From Zopfochytrium polystomum (Eukaryota; Chytridiomycota; Chytridiomycetes; Chytridiales; Chytridiaceae): a stretch of 64,000 bases of DNA. A program made the translations under genes and the position numbers. The DNA lies in the NCBI GenBank assembly GCA_025765615.1, contig JAIVFJ010000011.1, positions 248,001 to 312,000 of the forward strand, read 5' to 3'. Every line of letters starts with the position of its first letter. The stretch's first letter is position 1. The notes beneath the pieces are model-generated. The model saw only the letters and a program-made list of their open reading frames with translations. It did no database searches and was not told the origin of the DNA. Below, one piece after another: positions 47,849 through 57,781 of the stretch.

Positions 47849-48191
47849 TGTTATGAATCACCCTCTGGAAACCTCTGGAACCTTCTAGAACATTCCTTCA
47901 TGGAACCTTCTGGAACCTTCTGCAACATTCCTTCATGGAACCTTGTGGAACCTTCTGGAACCTTCTTTGCTTTCCTGACTTGTCTTGTTGTCGTTGGTAT
48001 CATTGATATCATTGTATTACTAATTGCTCTTTCTGGAACTTTCTTTGAGACTTGACAAGGAAGACTCTCAAAAGGTATAAAAGGGGGATGGGGGACCTGT
48101 CCCATCCCTCAAGTGAATTATTGTTTCCAATACAATCATCACTCCTCTCGGTTCCTTGTCTGCCTTGTCCTGTCCTGCCATGTTCCTGACA
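47849..48191 (+). repeat. Element A 3' LTR (343 bp variant)
   Basis: Same ends as the 308-bp LTR, but with one extra ~35-bp unit in the pentamer region (…TGGAACCTTCTGCAACATTCC, TTCATGGAACC repeated). It shares variant bases with the 343-bp solo LTR at 56354-56696 rather than with its own 5' LTR. Confidence 0.95.
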
Positions 48192-51100
48192 AGAGGTGAG
48201 GTCAAGTTGGAGGTGGTGCATCATGATAAAATTTTTGCGACAGAGTATGGTGAGGTTATTGAGGAAAGTACAGGGGAGAATGGCAGTTTTCCACAAAAGC
48301 GGACACATGGGAGGAGGACGTTACAGATGAGGTAAGAAGCAATTTTGTCACCCATCTTTTTGTGTTTGAAAATGTCAAGGAAATTGGTAGTGGTGGAAAG
48401 GATTTGCTGCTGTGCTGCTGAGCCCATACTATCTGCTGTGAAGTAGTTGCCAAGGTGTCAAAAGGTGGTGTTTGGGGGGTGAACAGGAAGGACAGTGGTG
48501 TCCCAGTTGAAGGTGGTTGCTGCTGATCATGGGGTGTTGACAGCGGAGAAGAAGATCTTCTTGGTGTTAGACTCGATGTCGTTATGTCACTGCTCCTCAA
48601 AGGGGAGGTCAGCCTGGAGCTAAAGATCCTCCAAGGTGCTGGAGAGGGTGTTGGTGTCGTCGACAAGGGCAAAGCCAGTAACAGAAACAGGGTTGGGGGG
48701 GTTGAAGAATTGGACAGGGAAGTTACAAGGGGTGGGAACTGAGAAAATGAAACTGGTGGTCCAATGATCAAAAACGCAAAGAACGGGGGTCCCAAAGATA
48801 CACAAATCAAGTGGTCCCTCAAGGGCGCCTTGCTGACTCATAGTGCCAATGGGGAGGGAAGGGGATGGGCCAAAAGCTGTGATGAGCGAAAACGATGTTG
48901 GGAATTGATGCACATGCAAACATAAGAAGAGGGGAGGTGAAGACGTTCCCAGGAGGCAATGGGGCCAGGAACAGGGGTGCTGTCAAAAGCTTTCTTAATG
49001 TCGTTGAGGAGAAGGTACAAGGGCTGCTTGGTGGAATGGCAAGGTCAAGGGTGCAGCATACAAGGTGTAGAGGTGGGTTAGGAGAAGAGCCAGGGAGGGC
49101 AGAGAACTTGTGACCAAGGAGTACAATTTGAGAAGAGAGGATGGAAGAGACGCAAGTAAGACAGATGGACTGAACAACTTTGGCAGCAAGTTTGCAGAGG
49201 CTGATTGGACAGGGGTTAGTGATGTCACCACCCCACTCAGCTTTCTTGGGTATTGGGAAGATGGAGGAAGATGCCCAAGGGTCCAGGATGTCAAGGAAGA
49301 GAAAAGAGTGACTGATGAGGAGGAGAAGAATGTGAGAGCATTAGGGCCAGCTGCGAGGAGGAGCTCTCTGGAGATTTGGGAGGGGCCAGGGGCTTTATTT
49401 GAGGCAGGAGATTTGAGGGCGTTTTCAATGTCGTTGGCAGAAGGGGGCAGCATAACCTTGGAGAAAAGATCTGGATGTGGGGGGAGGGGTTCCATCTCAG
49501 AGTAGAATGGAGAAGATGGTGGGAAGGGAGTGAGGGTACGAGGGTGAAACCAGTGTTCAACCTGTTGTTGGCAGATGCCAGGGACAAGGTCAGGATCGTG
49601 GGTGATTGAGGGACCTTTGTCAGTAGTGTAGCAAATGTGGTTGATGCTGGAGTTGCTGCACATGCGGTTGAGGATGTTGTTGAAGACACAATTATCTTGC
49701 CAGAAGAGAAAAGGTCATGTCTACGTGTGAGAGCTGTGGCAATGTCCTCCATTTTGTGCTTTCCTGCTGCCTGGCGTTGGGCATGGTAGATGGCCTGGCG
49801 ATGGTGTTTGAGAGCGGGGAGCAAAACGTCATGATAGTCAGTTGTGTCAAGAAGCAGGCTTAGTACTAATAGTGGATGTGGGACAAGAAGGAGTAAGACA
49901 GATCTGCGCCCCACTCAGATGGGGTCAAAGGAATGGAAGGGAAGATGTTAGCCAGATCATACGCAGGGTCTTTGGCAAGTGCCCACAGTTTCTCTACTTT
50001 CCAATGTGCAACGAGAAATGGTTTGGCACGGCAATCTATCTTTGGTGCTGCTGAGGTGGCTCCCTTGTGAGGAAGGAACTTTTTACCAAGCCAAAGCAGT
50101 AACTCGTGAAATGATGTGGAGAGTGTGTAAAGGTGGCTGATGAGGAGTGATGCATGTTCTGGGGAGGGGTATTGAAAGGGTAGGGATGGAAAACGGAGGA
50201 ACTCAAACTCTGGGGAGAGAAGAATGCTGTCCAAGGCTGCAAGGGCTGCTGAGAGGGGGGCAAGCTCAAGTGAGACAGCTAATGTGAAATTGTCCAGTTG
50301 CTCTTCTGAAGCTTCCAAAGGTTTGATGACCTGCCAGCGCAGAGGGGAGAAGGGAAAAGTGTGGAAGGGGGAGGAAACAAGGATTATGTTGAAGGGGAGG
50401 TGGTCTGAAGTGTCAGTGAGATGGGGCTCTTCAAGTGGAGAAGAAATGTTAGTTTCAGTGACGTGGTCAAGAGCAGGTGGTGAGAGCCAAATGCTGTCCA
50501 AACAAGAGGAGTAGGAGCCAGCAGTGTGTGTGTAAGAGGTAAGTCTGGGTGCAGGTGTCAAAAGGAATCAACAAAAAAAGAATAAGGATATTGGGCAAGT
50601 TGAGGCGGCGGTCCTGGGTTTTGAGGCAGTTTTTGGGACAGGTTTTGGGGCAGTTTTGTTTGGAGGAGTGGAAAAGGAACTGGAGGCGTTGGCCAGGGCA
50701 AGAGCAGTGTTGAGCATGTGGTGACAGCTGATCGAGCTGGGACAGTAGTAGAAGAAGGTTCAGCAGAGGAACGGTCGTCAAGGTCTTCGTCAAATGGGTC
50801 ATTGTATTTCAACCATTCTTCAATCATCCGGAGGCAGGAGCTGAGGAGCTGGGTGGTCGTGTCCACCACAGTGAGGCAGCTGTCCAATTGTGCAGTGAGT
50901 GGCTCCAGTGTGGTGACTCGCTGATTTAAGTTGTGGATGTCGCCATCATGGTTCTTTAGCAAAGTGTCCACGTTGGCGGCAGCAGCTGAAAGTCTCTGAA
51001 TGTCATGGTCCACCTTTGCTAGGCTGTGTGCCAATGCTGCGGGGATTGGCTCAAGTTGGGCAAGCTGAGTGGTGAGTTTTTGGATATCAGTGCGCACTGA

Positions 51101-52069
51101 AGTCTGATGCTCTTTCAGCTCAGTGTGAAAGGAGATCTGTTGTGCATTGAGCTGAGGCTGGATGTTTTCAAGGGCCTTCAAAATTGACTGCAGCTCTGGA
51201 GGAGGGACAGAAGGGGGGGCAGGTGGGACAGGTGGGGAAGTTGTGGTGTCAGGAGGGGCCTGAGCTGTCTGGCTGCTGACTTTGTGCTGAAGTGGCTTGG
51301 TTAAGGAGGTAGCCAGAGGGGTGGTCACTTTTGAAAGATTGGGACGTATGGTTGGAGTCTCCACAATGACGGCAGCAGGGGAAGGGAGTGAAATCCTCCC
51401 TTTGGAGTGGGTGAAATGGGAGGGCACAGCCGTTGAAGATGACTGATTGGTTAGTTTTTTGCAACATCGATGCACTGGTTGTCAAAACAAAATGGGCAGA
51501 TGATAGAGGCCAGCAGTACTTGTAGAGTGACGAATGTTATTAAGGACATCTGTACGTTGTTTTTCGTCACTGATTTGCTGCTGGTTTTCTGCAGAAGGTT
51601 CCAGTGGTCGAATTGTGACAGCAGCGCCCATAATTGTTATGAACTGAGGGGATTGCGAGGAGGGCTGTCAAAAGTGCAGAGGCGGAAAGCTGGTGGTGTG
51701 CAAAATGATTAGACATTATGGAGCCACACGAGGATAAAGCAGAGGTGATTGCATGACGCAGTGAGTCCTTGAGTTTATCAAAGTTTTTTCCAGTAGTTCC
51801 AGGAGCCAAGTGTTGGAGGACAAGTTGGTTGGCAGGTTTGTTGGTGGATTCTGTGGTGGCAGCTGGTGGTCGACAAGTGTAAGAAAATTTACTGTGCGTA
51901 GATATAGTCTGAAGGTGGGCAGCCTGCTTGTCTGTCAAGGGGTGCAACAGGCAGAGCAAATAGGTAAGCCTGATCCTTCGAAAGGAAGGGCCGCTGTCGA
52001 ATGGTAAGGTCACAGGTGGAGATAAAGTGTAGAATATCTAGTTCAGTGGTGGGGCAACAGTGGGTGGTT

Positions 52070-52460
52070 GCGATGGTTGCGATGGTGAAGGCGATGATTG
52101 CAGTGAAAACTTTTGATTCAGCAGGGCGATCGCGATCTGGCGGCAATCGAAAGGTAATCTTCGCGATGGTGATGATGGCAATCGCAATTCAGCAGGGCGG
52201 TCGCGATTTAAATGGGCAATCGCGATGTGGTGGCGATCTGGCAGCGATCTGGCAGCAGCAGGGCGATAAGGAACGGTAGTGAAGGCAGCGATCGCAGCGG
52301 CACGACAATCTTGATGGAGGTCAGCGATTGGCAAGGCGATCTAGTTGCGATGGTGATGGTGGCGATTGATCTGGCGGCGATCTGGCGCTGGAGGGCGGGA
52401 GCAAGGCGGCAGCGAACGGTCGAGAACGGTGAGGCTTTGAGCCTGATGGCCGTGATCTCG
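52070..52460. repeat. Degenerate GCGAT-rich repeat tract
   Basis: Many recurrences of GCGATC, GCGATGG, GGCGATCTGGC and CAATCGC with no fixed period. It lies at the 5' side of the LINE and may be its 5' UTR subrepeats or an unrelated minisatellite. Open frames across it are repeat by-products. Confidence 0.5.
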
Positions 52461-52601
52461 CCGCGATTACTGCAGCTTCGCCGCCGCCTTCAAGTTCGCT
52501 AGCACCACTTGCCGCAATCGCCCTCTCAAAGCGCAGCCATCCCGAAAATTGGATCTCCAACGTTTTTGGACAATTCAGCGCTAAACAATTTTCTACTGCT
52601 C

Positions 52602-52611
52602 CCTCTCTCAC

Positions 52612-52688
<77 letters not shown>

Positions 52689-52722
52689 GTCTCTCTCTCT
52701 TTCTCTCTCTCTCTCTCTCGAA
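52602..52722. repeat. (CT)n microsatellite
   Basis: A ~120-bp CT run with a few GT interruptions (CTGTCTGTCTC). It is close to the GCGAT tract and the LINE 5' side. Confidence 0.95.
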
Positions 52723-52739
52723 GCTTGTGGCGCATCCCT

Positions 52740-53504
52740 AGTGGTGGGTGTGTCTGCCGTTGCTTTGTCCTCTAGGGACTTTGAAGGAATTAGTTTAATA
52801 ATTTAACACTCTCAGACATTCAACGCACAAAAGAAAGCAAGGGAAACAAAGTCTGCACAGGTGAGCCTTCTGAACGATGCTGGTCTAGGCTCCCCCAGTA
52901 CCCGATGAGGTGAGCTGACCACTCCCCCATACACAGCTTGCCCTCAACGCTACCCCCACGTCTCGCCCAGGTACATCAGGAGAAAAATTGTCTCCTGGTT
53001 GGTACTCATCGCCACCACAGAGTCGTTCTGTTTTTCCCCTCCACACAAACTGCCTTTTTCCACCCCGTCTTCTCTGCTTGAGAGTCTATTAATTTTGTCC
53101 TCAGAGAGACTGCTCATGCCAAGAATGACAACGTTCCAAATGCAGTTGTTTCCCGATGCAACAGACAATGCTTTGAGTGAAGTGATATCATTCAATGTCC
53201 ACCAAAGCGACAAGTCATGCTTCCTTGAACGATTGCCAATTCCAAATTGCTTATCACTGGTATTTTACAGTTGCCACCAGTGTTGTGGCTTTCTACCAGT
53301 TTGTGGTGTATAAAGCCACGCGAAAAATGTTGTTAGTCATCCACGGGAGGATGGGACATCTTTGTTCAATGTCAGTTGCACTCCCTCTCTTCTCTCTGTT
53401 TCTCTGTAACAGTTCTCTCAATCAACGAAGCGACGCAAAACTTGGCCCACAAGTATGGACAATCGAGAGAATAGAAGGAACAAATCGGATGGAAAGATGG
53501 AGGC
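52740..53504. other. Spacer without supported gene
   Basis: Open frames at 52950-53213 and 52999-53313 show no recognisable motif and run antiparallel to each other. Nothing else is supported. The interval should contain the 3' UTR of the 53505-55664 gene. Confidence 0.4.
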
Positions 53505-55664
53505 TCACTTTATTAACGCGCGAGCAGCGGTGAACGTGGCGTCTGAGATAACATCTGTTTCCGCGCTCGAGTCCTCCCCATCTTCGAGGCCTTCTTCGAA
53601 AAATTCGTCGTCGATGAGGGAGTTTACAACGGCGCCGAACTCGTCTGTCCGTTCTGTAAATCCTTTGTCACCTTGCATCCGAACCGCCCAAGACGGCGAA
53701 CGCAATTCGATCTCCGATGCATCGGACACGCTGCTGCCGCCTCCCACAACCATCAACCGGGAGATGATGGCACGTTCAACTTTAATGTTCGTGGCGGCCT
53801 CTTCGTGATCCGATACATTCATCTGGTTGTCTTCCTCGTTCGATGAGCCGTCATTCGTGTCTGGCTGGCTTGCCGAAATCGGTGACAGCACCGGAAGATC
53901 CACCGCGCCTGTGCAAATGGCGATGTACCACGCGTATTTATACCCCGCGGTGGGCGACCTTGCGGGACCTTCCGGCGAAGACCAACCAGAGCTGCTTCCG
54001 CCAGCCTGCACAAAGACCTCGATCTCCTCCCCGTCGGGAACTTCGCCACCAGGGTTGTGAGCGTCGCTCTGGTCTAGGTGGCTCCCGGGGGACGACGTAC
54101 TGCTTTTCAAAGGGTTTGAGGGCGGCACAATAACTCGCAAGCGCTCGATGCCGACGACTTCAGTGCGGCCGCCGACGGAATACGTCGATCCCGCACCAGA
54201 AGAGGACGAAGGCTTACCAACGCTTGCCTCAGCATAAGCTCCGCCCCAAAGGTGACGAACTTGCATAAAACCAGAGTCCTCACCCTCTCCGACAACCTCG
54301 ACCACGCAAGGCACCCAAGCGAGGACCATTGGGGCAGGACGCGATCCTGCAGTAGAGGACCAAGGGGGAGACGGGCACGGAACGCGAACGAGGCATTCGA
54401 CGACGGAGGTGCGAGAAGCCGATGAAAGGGAGGCTGCGGGAAGGCCCGGCGCGAGTTGGGCAGGTTTGCGCTGGGTTGGTGGTGATGGGGCCAGGGACAG
54501 ACGACGTGGCGGTGTGCCCGAAGGGCGGCGGTACGACGCGTGTGAATGCAGAGACTTCGAAATGGCGTTTGAGGATGAACGAGAGCGTGGGAGACTATCG
54601 TCCTCATCCCTTAAGGATACTTCCCCCCGCCCGCAACAAACGAAACTTATCAGCCTTGCGCGCAGAAAGAAAATCGAGAGTGTGCAACAAACTTACGAAC
54701 GAAATCTGGAACGGGTTTTGGTCTCGGCTTTTTAATTTAGAAGGATTGTTGGGATCGGCCGCGGCACGGTCGGATATCAGTCCAAATATTGGATGTAACT
54801 CTTGGGGAGCGTACGACGACTCCTCTTCCGTAAGCCCGACAAGAACTTCGCCACTCCTCAAGACGTTCCCAACAAGGTCGGACACGTCGATGATGTCACC
54901 GAGACCCGAGCGTGCAGCGGTGAACACCGACTTTTGCGAGACCTCCCCATCCTCCCGCTCCTCTTGAAAGCGGTAAAGCCGGGCGTGTGCTTCAGCGAGA
55001 AGACGGGCGACGGTGGCATCTTCGCTGACTGGTTTTGATGTGAAGAGGAATTTAAAAAGAGAAGGAGTGTGTTGGATCGCGGAACTCAACTGGGGACCAG
55101 CAGCGTACCGGCACCGGTAGCTACTCTCACTCGAAGAATTGCTGCTCGCGGAGGCGCAGCCGGTGACGCGGAGGGTGTGGCAACGACTGGCGGAGCAGAG
55201 CTGGCCCCAACCCCGCCAACAAGAAGGCTGGGAAGGTTAAAGACGGCGGATCCCACGAGAGGAGCGATTCCTGACGCAACGCCCCCAGATGCCGTCTGCG
55301 AACCAGAGTGGCCAGCTGCGCCTACGGCCGCCACATTGACGTGGGGCAGTGGAGAGCGGGGTGGCATGTCGTTATTCGAGGCCGGATAGTGCGGGGAGTA
55401 GCGGGCCGGATTATCAATGGAAGCCGCGAACTGGGCTGATGCGGAACTGCCAGCAGAGGCCGCGCCAGGGCCACCAGCAAGCGATTTTCCGTCCCTTAAA
55501 CCATCGAAGCTCCCACCACGATTGTAATAACCATGATCGGCGGCCGATGAGGCAGCGGGCGAGCTTGCAGTAGGCCTGCCGCCGCCGCCGCCGCCGCTCC
55601 CGCTGCTGCCGCCAGCAGAGCCAGTGATTGACGAAGGAAAGCCCCACGAGGTCCACACATCCAT
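53505..55664 (-). CDS. Unrecognised Gly/Ser-rich protein with acidic C-terminus
   Basis: At least three exons. The first (55664-55086) starts MDVWTSWGFPSSITG, then a Gly/Ser/Ala-rich stretch and a hydrophobic SAVFNLPSLLVGGVG. The second (about 55050-54700) has HTPSLFKFLFTSKPVSEDAT, ARLLAEAHARLYRFQEERED, SGLGDIIDVSDLVGNVLRSG and PQELHPIFGLI. The third runs through a Ser/Pro-rich segment into PMVLAWVPCVVEVVGEGEDS, VRHLWGGAYAEASVGKPSSS and an acidic tail with EFGAVVNSLIDDEFFEEGLE, ending TFTAARALIK at 53505. I do not recognise the family. Codon texture and exon continuity suggest a real host gene surrounded by transposons. A Met at 55763 is an alternative start. A solo LTR with heat-shock elements points at its 5' side from 690 bp upstream. 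Confidence 0.5.
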
Positions 55665-56006
55665 CTTTTCACTCCCCAAAAATTTAATACTGAACAAGTC
55701 CACAGCCACACCAAACATGCCCAGACCTTGCAACGGCAATCTCGTACCTGAGCGCATACACACACGATCCTAGCGACCAGCATTTTGAAGCACTTATCCG
55801 AATTTACGCCTACCTACGCTCCACCAGACATATGGAGCGCCGCCAACAGCGGCGGCCACTCACTGGTGAGGGCTGATGCAGCGGAATGCTGCCGAGCGTT
55901 GGGTAGATGCTCCTTTGGGCCTTTCAACATGTAGATTCTTTCCACAAAATCAGCCTTCGATCGTGTGCGAGCCACCGCCAATGCAGACCTGGGCACTGGC
56001 TTGCGC

Positions 56007-56232
56007 TGTTGACAAATACTCTGAGTATTAAGTGGACGGAAACCTGGTGTTAACAGTTTTCCTCTGCTCAAGCAGATAATGCAGGAGAGGTTTTTACCCT
56101 GTGCCAGTCACAGTTGCCTAGCAACTATTACAGCATGCATATCATCATTATGTATCCATAATTCATAACAGAGTTTTTCTTTTCTCTCCAAGTTGGGGAG
56201 AAGGACCACCCACATACACACACATCTCCACA
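56007..56232 (+). repeat. Copia LTR (5' copy)
   Basis: Starts TGTTGACAAATACT, contains the palindromic AATACTCTGAGTATT, GAGGTTTTTACCCTGTGCCA, CTATTACAGCATGCATATC and TTGGGGAGAAGGACCACCC. It is homologous to 11174-11400 and to the complement of 41077-41268. The right end is placed where homology to 11400 stops (ACACATCTCCAC). Confidence 0.65.
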
Positions 56233-56353
56233 CAGAAACAGCATGACTCAACTTTAAATTTCGTTTGGGAGGCCCAAAATTTTCAACGCCCTCTCCTGGC
56301 TGACCCCATAATCCAATCTGGGCTTGCAAAGTGCATTTGAAAGCTCTGATTCT

Positions 56354-56696
56354 TGTCAGGAACATGGCAGGACAGGACAAGGCAGACAAGGAACCGAGAG
56401 GAGTGATGATTGTATTGGAAACAATAATTCACTTGAGGGATGGGACAGGTCCCCCATCCCCCTTTTATACCTTTTGAGAGTCTTCCTTGTCAAGTCTCAA
56501 AGAAAGTTCCAGAAAGAGCAATTAGTAATACAATGATATCAATGATACCAACGACAACAAGACAAGTCAGGAAAGCAAAGAAGGTTCCAGAAGGTTCCAC
56601 AAGGTTCCATGAAGGAATGTTCCAGAAGGTTCCAGAAGGTTCCATGAAGGAATGTTCTAGAAGGTTCCAGAGGTTTCCAGAGGGTGATTCATAACA
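56354..56696 (-). repeat. Solo LTR of the heat-shock-element gypsy family (343-bp variant)
   Basis: Bounded by TGTCAGG...CATAACA in + orientation and by a perfect target-site duplication ATTCT (56349-56353 and 56697-56701). The length and variant bases match the 3' LTR of element A. It lies inside a copia element, between its LTR and its internal region. Its promoter faces lower coordinates, toward the gene starting at 55664. Confidence 0.95.
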
Positions 56697-57473
56697 ATTC
56701 TCCTCTTTAGAACAAGTTATCACAGAGCTCTCTATGTTGTCTCCACAGAATTTGATTGGCCTCCAAAGTTGAAAAACGCTTCCTCAACTTTGCATGACCT
56801 TGTCTCAACAGGAGAAGCGATGAGAGGACGCCCTTACCCAGCTGTATTTACCTGCTTCTGCTCTTTTCATTGATATCTAAAACGCTGCACTACATTGCCT
56901 ACAGCAGGAGCTACAAGAGATTTTGAAAACGGGGTCCAAAAGTCGGCCAACCACTACCTCCAACCACCATTTTTGTCCTTTCTTGTGTGACAAGTCACCC
57001 AGCAGCACACCAAATTGCTTTAAGTTCTCTCTTTTCCGTTTTCCTACACTCTCCGAGGGAAAACACCTCCAAAACTTTGATCCTCAGCCTGAAATTTGGC
57101 ACACAGTTGCTCTTCAACGGTGCCAACCTGCTTTTTTTATTTCAGAATTTTCCGTCCATCAATCAGCTTGCAACAAGCATTGTGTGCAACACACACCTTC
57201 AATCCTGGACCACTTTCTCCATCAAGCACAGCATCAAACAACTCCTAGAGTCACTATTGTCACCGCTGCGCTGTCAAACAACTCTTCCAAACTTTTCAGC
57301 TACTGGTTTCCCCTGGAACAGGATAATCACTCAGCGCAACACAATGTCGTCCAACCTAAACACTCTTGTCGGCATGTTCACTGGCAAGACGCTGACGAAA
57401 TTCAACATCTTTGCTGCACAGACCATTCTTCACACGCCACTATAACTTGCATGAGCATGTCTTTCCTGGCCTT
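56697..57473 (+). pseudogene. Decayed copia internal region, left part
   Basis: Bases 57140-57310 (CCGTCCATCAATCAGCTTGC, CAAGCACAGCATCAAACAAC, TCCTAGAGTCACTATTGTCA) match the complement of 43600-43760 in the other copia element. No long copia frame survives. It continues after gypsy element B at 60505. Confidence 0.6.
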
Positions 57474-57781
57474 TGTCAGGAACAGGGCAGGACAGGACAA
57501 GGCAGACAAGGAACTGAGAGGAGTGATGATTGTATTGGAAACAATAATTCACTTGAGGGATGGGACAGGTCCCCCATCCCCCTTTTATACCTTTTGAGAG
57601 TGTTCCTTGTCAAGACCCAAAGAAAGTTCCAGAAAGAGCAATTAGTAATACAATGATACCAATGATACCAATGACAACAAGACAAGTCAGGAAAGCAAAG
57701 AAGGTTCCAGAAGGTTCCACAAGGTTCCATGAAGGAATGTTCTAGAAGGTTCCAGAAGGTTCCAGAGGGTGATTCATAACA
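57474..57781 (-). repeat. Element B 3' LTR (308 bp)
   Basis: Identical by eye to the 5' LTR at 60197-60504. It carries the six-unit pentamer run near its right end in + orientation. Confidence 0.95.

Larger units (their letters stand above)
45067..48191 (+). mobile_element. Gypsy chromovirus derivative, element A (non-autonomous)
   Basis: A complete LTR-bounded insertion of 3,125 bp with a perfect target-site duplication. It carries a gag frame, then one long frame for protease, linker, integrase zinc-binding motif and chromodomain. There is no reverse transcriptase, RNase H or integrase core, and no room for them. Element B has the same architecture at a different target, so the deletion predates both insertions. 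The LTRs differ in length (308 and 343 bp). Gag has a 1-bp deletion relative to B near 46236-46240; the protease Asp is intact. Inserted in a LINE. Confidence 0.95.
44601..52013 (-). mobile_element. LINE (APE-type non-LTR retrotransposon), decayed and interrupted by gypsy A
   Basis: In minus-strand order: an ORF1-like piece (LVLQHLAPGTTGKNFDKLKD, about 51830), a degenerate CCHC knuckle CCRHCGDSNHTSQSF (51400-51350), and a long coiled coil (51200-50820: LQSILKALENIQPQLNAQQI). Next comes an endonuclease tail (SYSSCLDSIWLSPPALDH, then DTSDHLPFNIIL), then reverse transcriptase (SPASNKAPGPSQISRELLLA near 49400, LLNDIKKAFDS near 49000, GFALVDDTNTL near 48670 as the YxDD-type core). The last part lies on the far side of element A (45061-44601). 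Removing 45067-48191 plus one AGAGG restores a continuous frame across the junction (DLTSGTKVFHI). The endonuclease N-terminus is missing and many frameshifts exist, so it is dead. Confidence 0.75.

Noticed and set aside
52509..52775. Leu/Ser-repeat frame
   Set aside because: Translation of the (CT)n microsatellite.
56440..56723. Frames reading through solo LTRs (also at 12477, 45103, 47851, 57560, 60283)
   Set aside because: The same peptide recurs at every LTR because the LTR is repeated; it lies across promoter pentamers and TATA.
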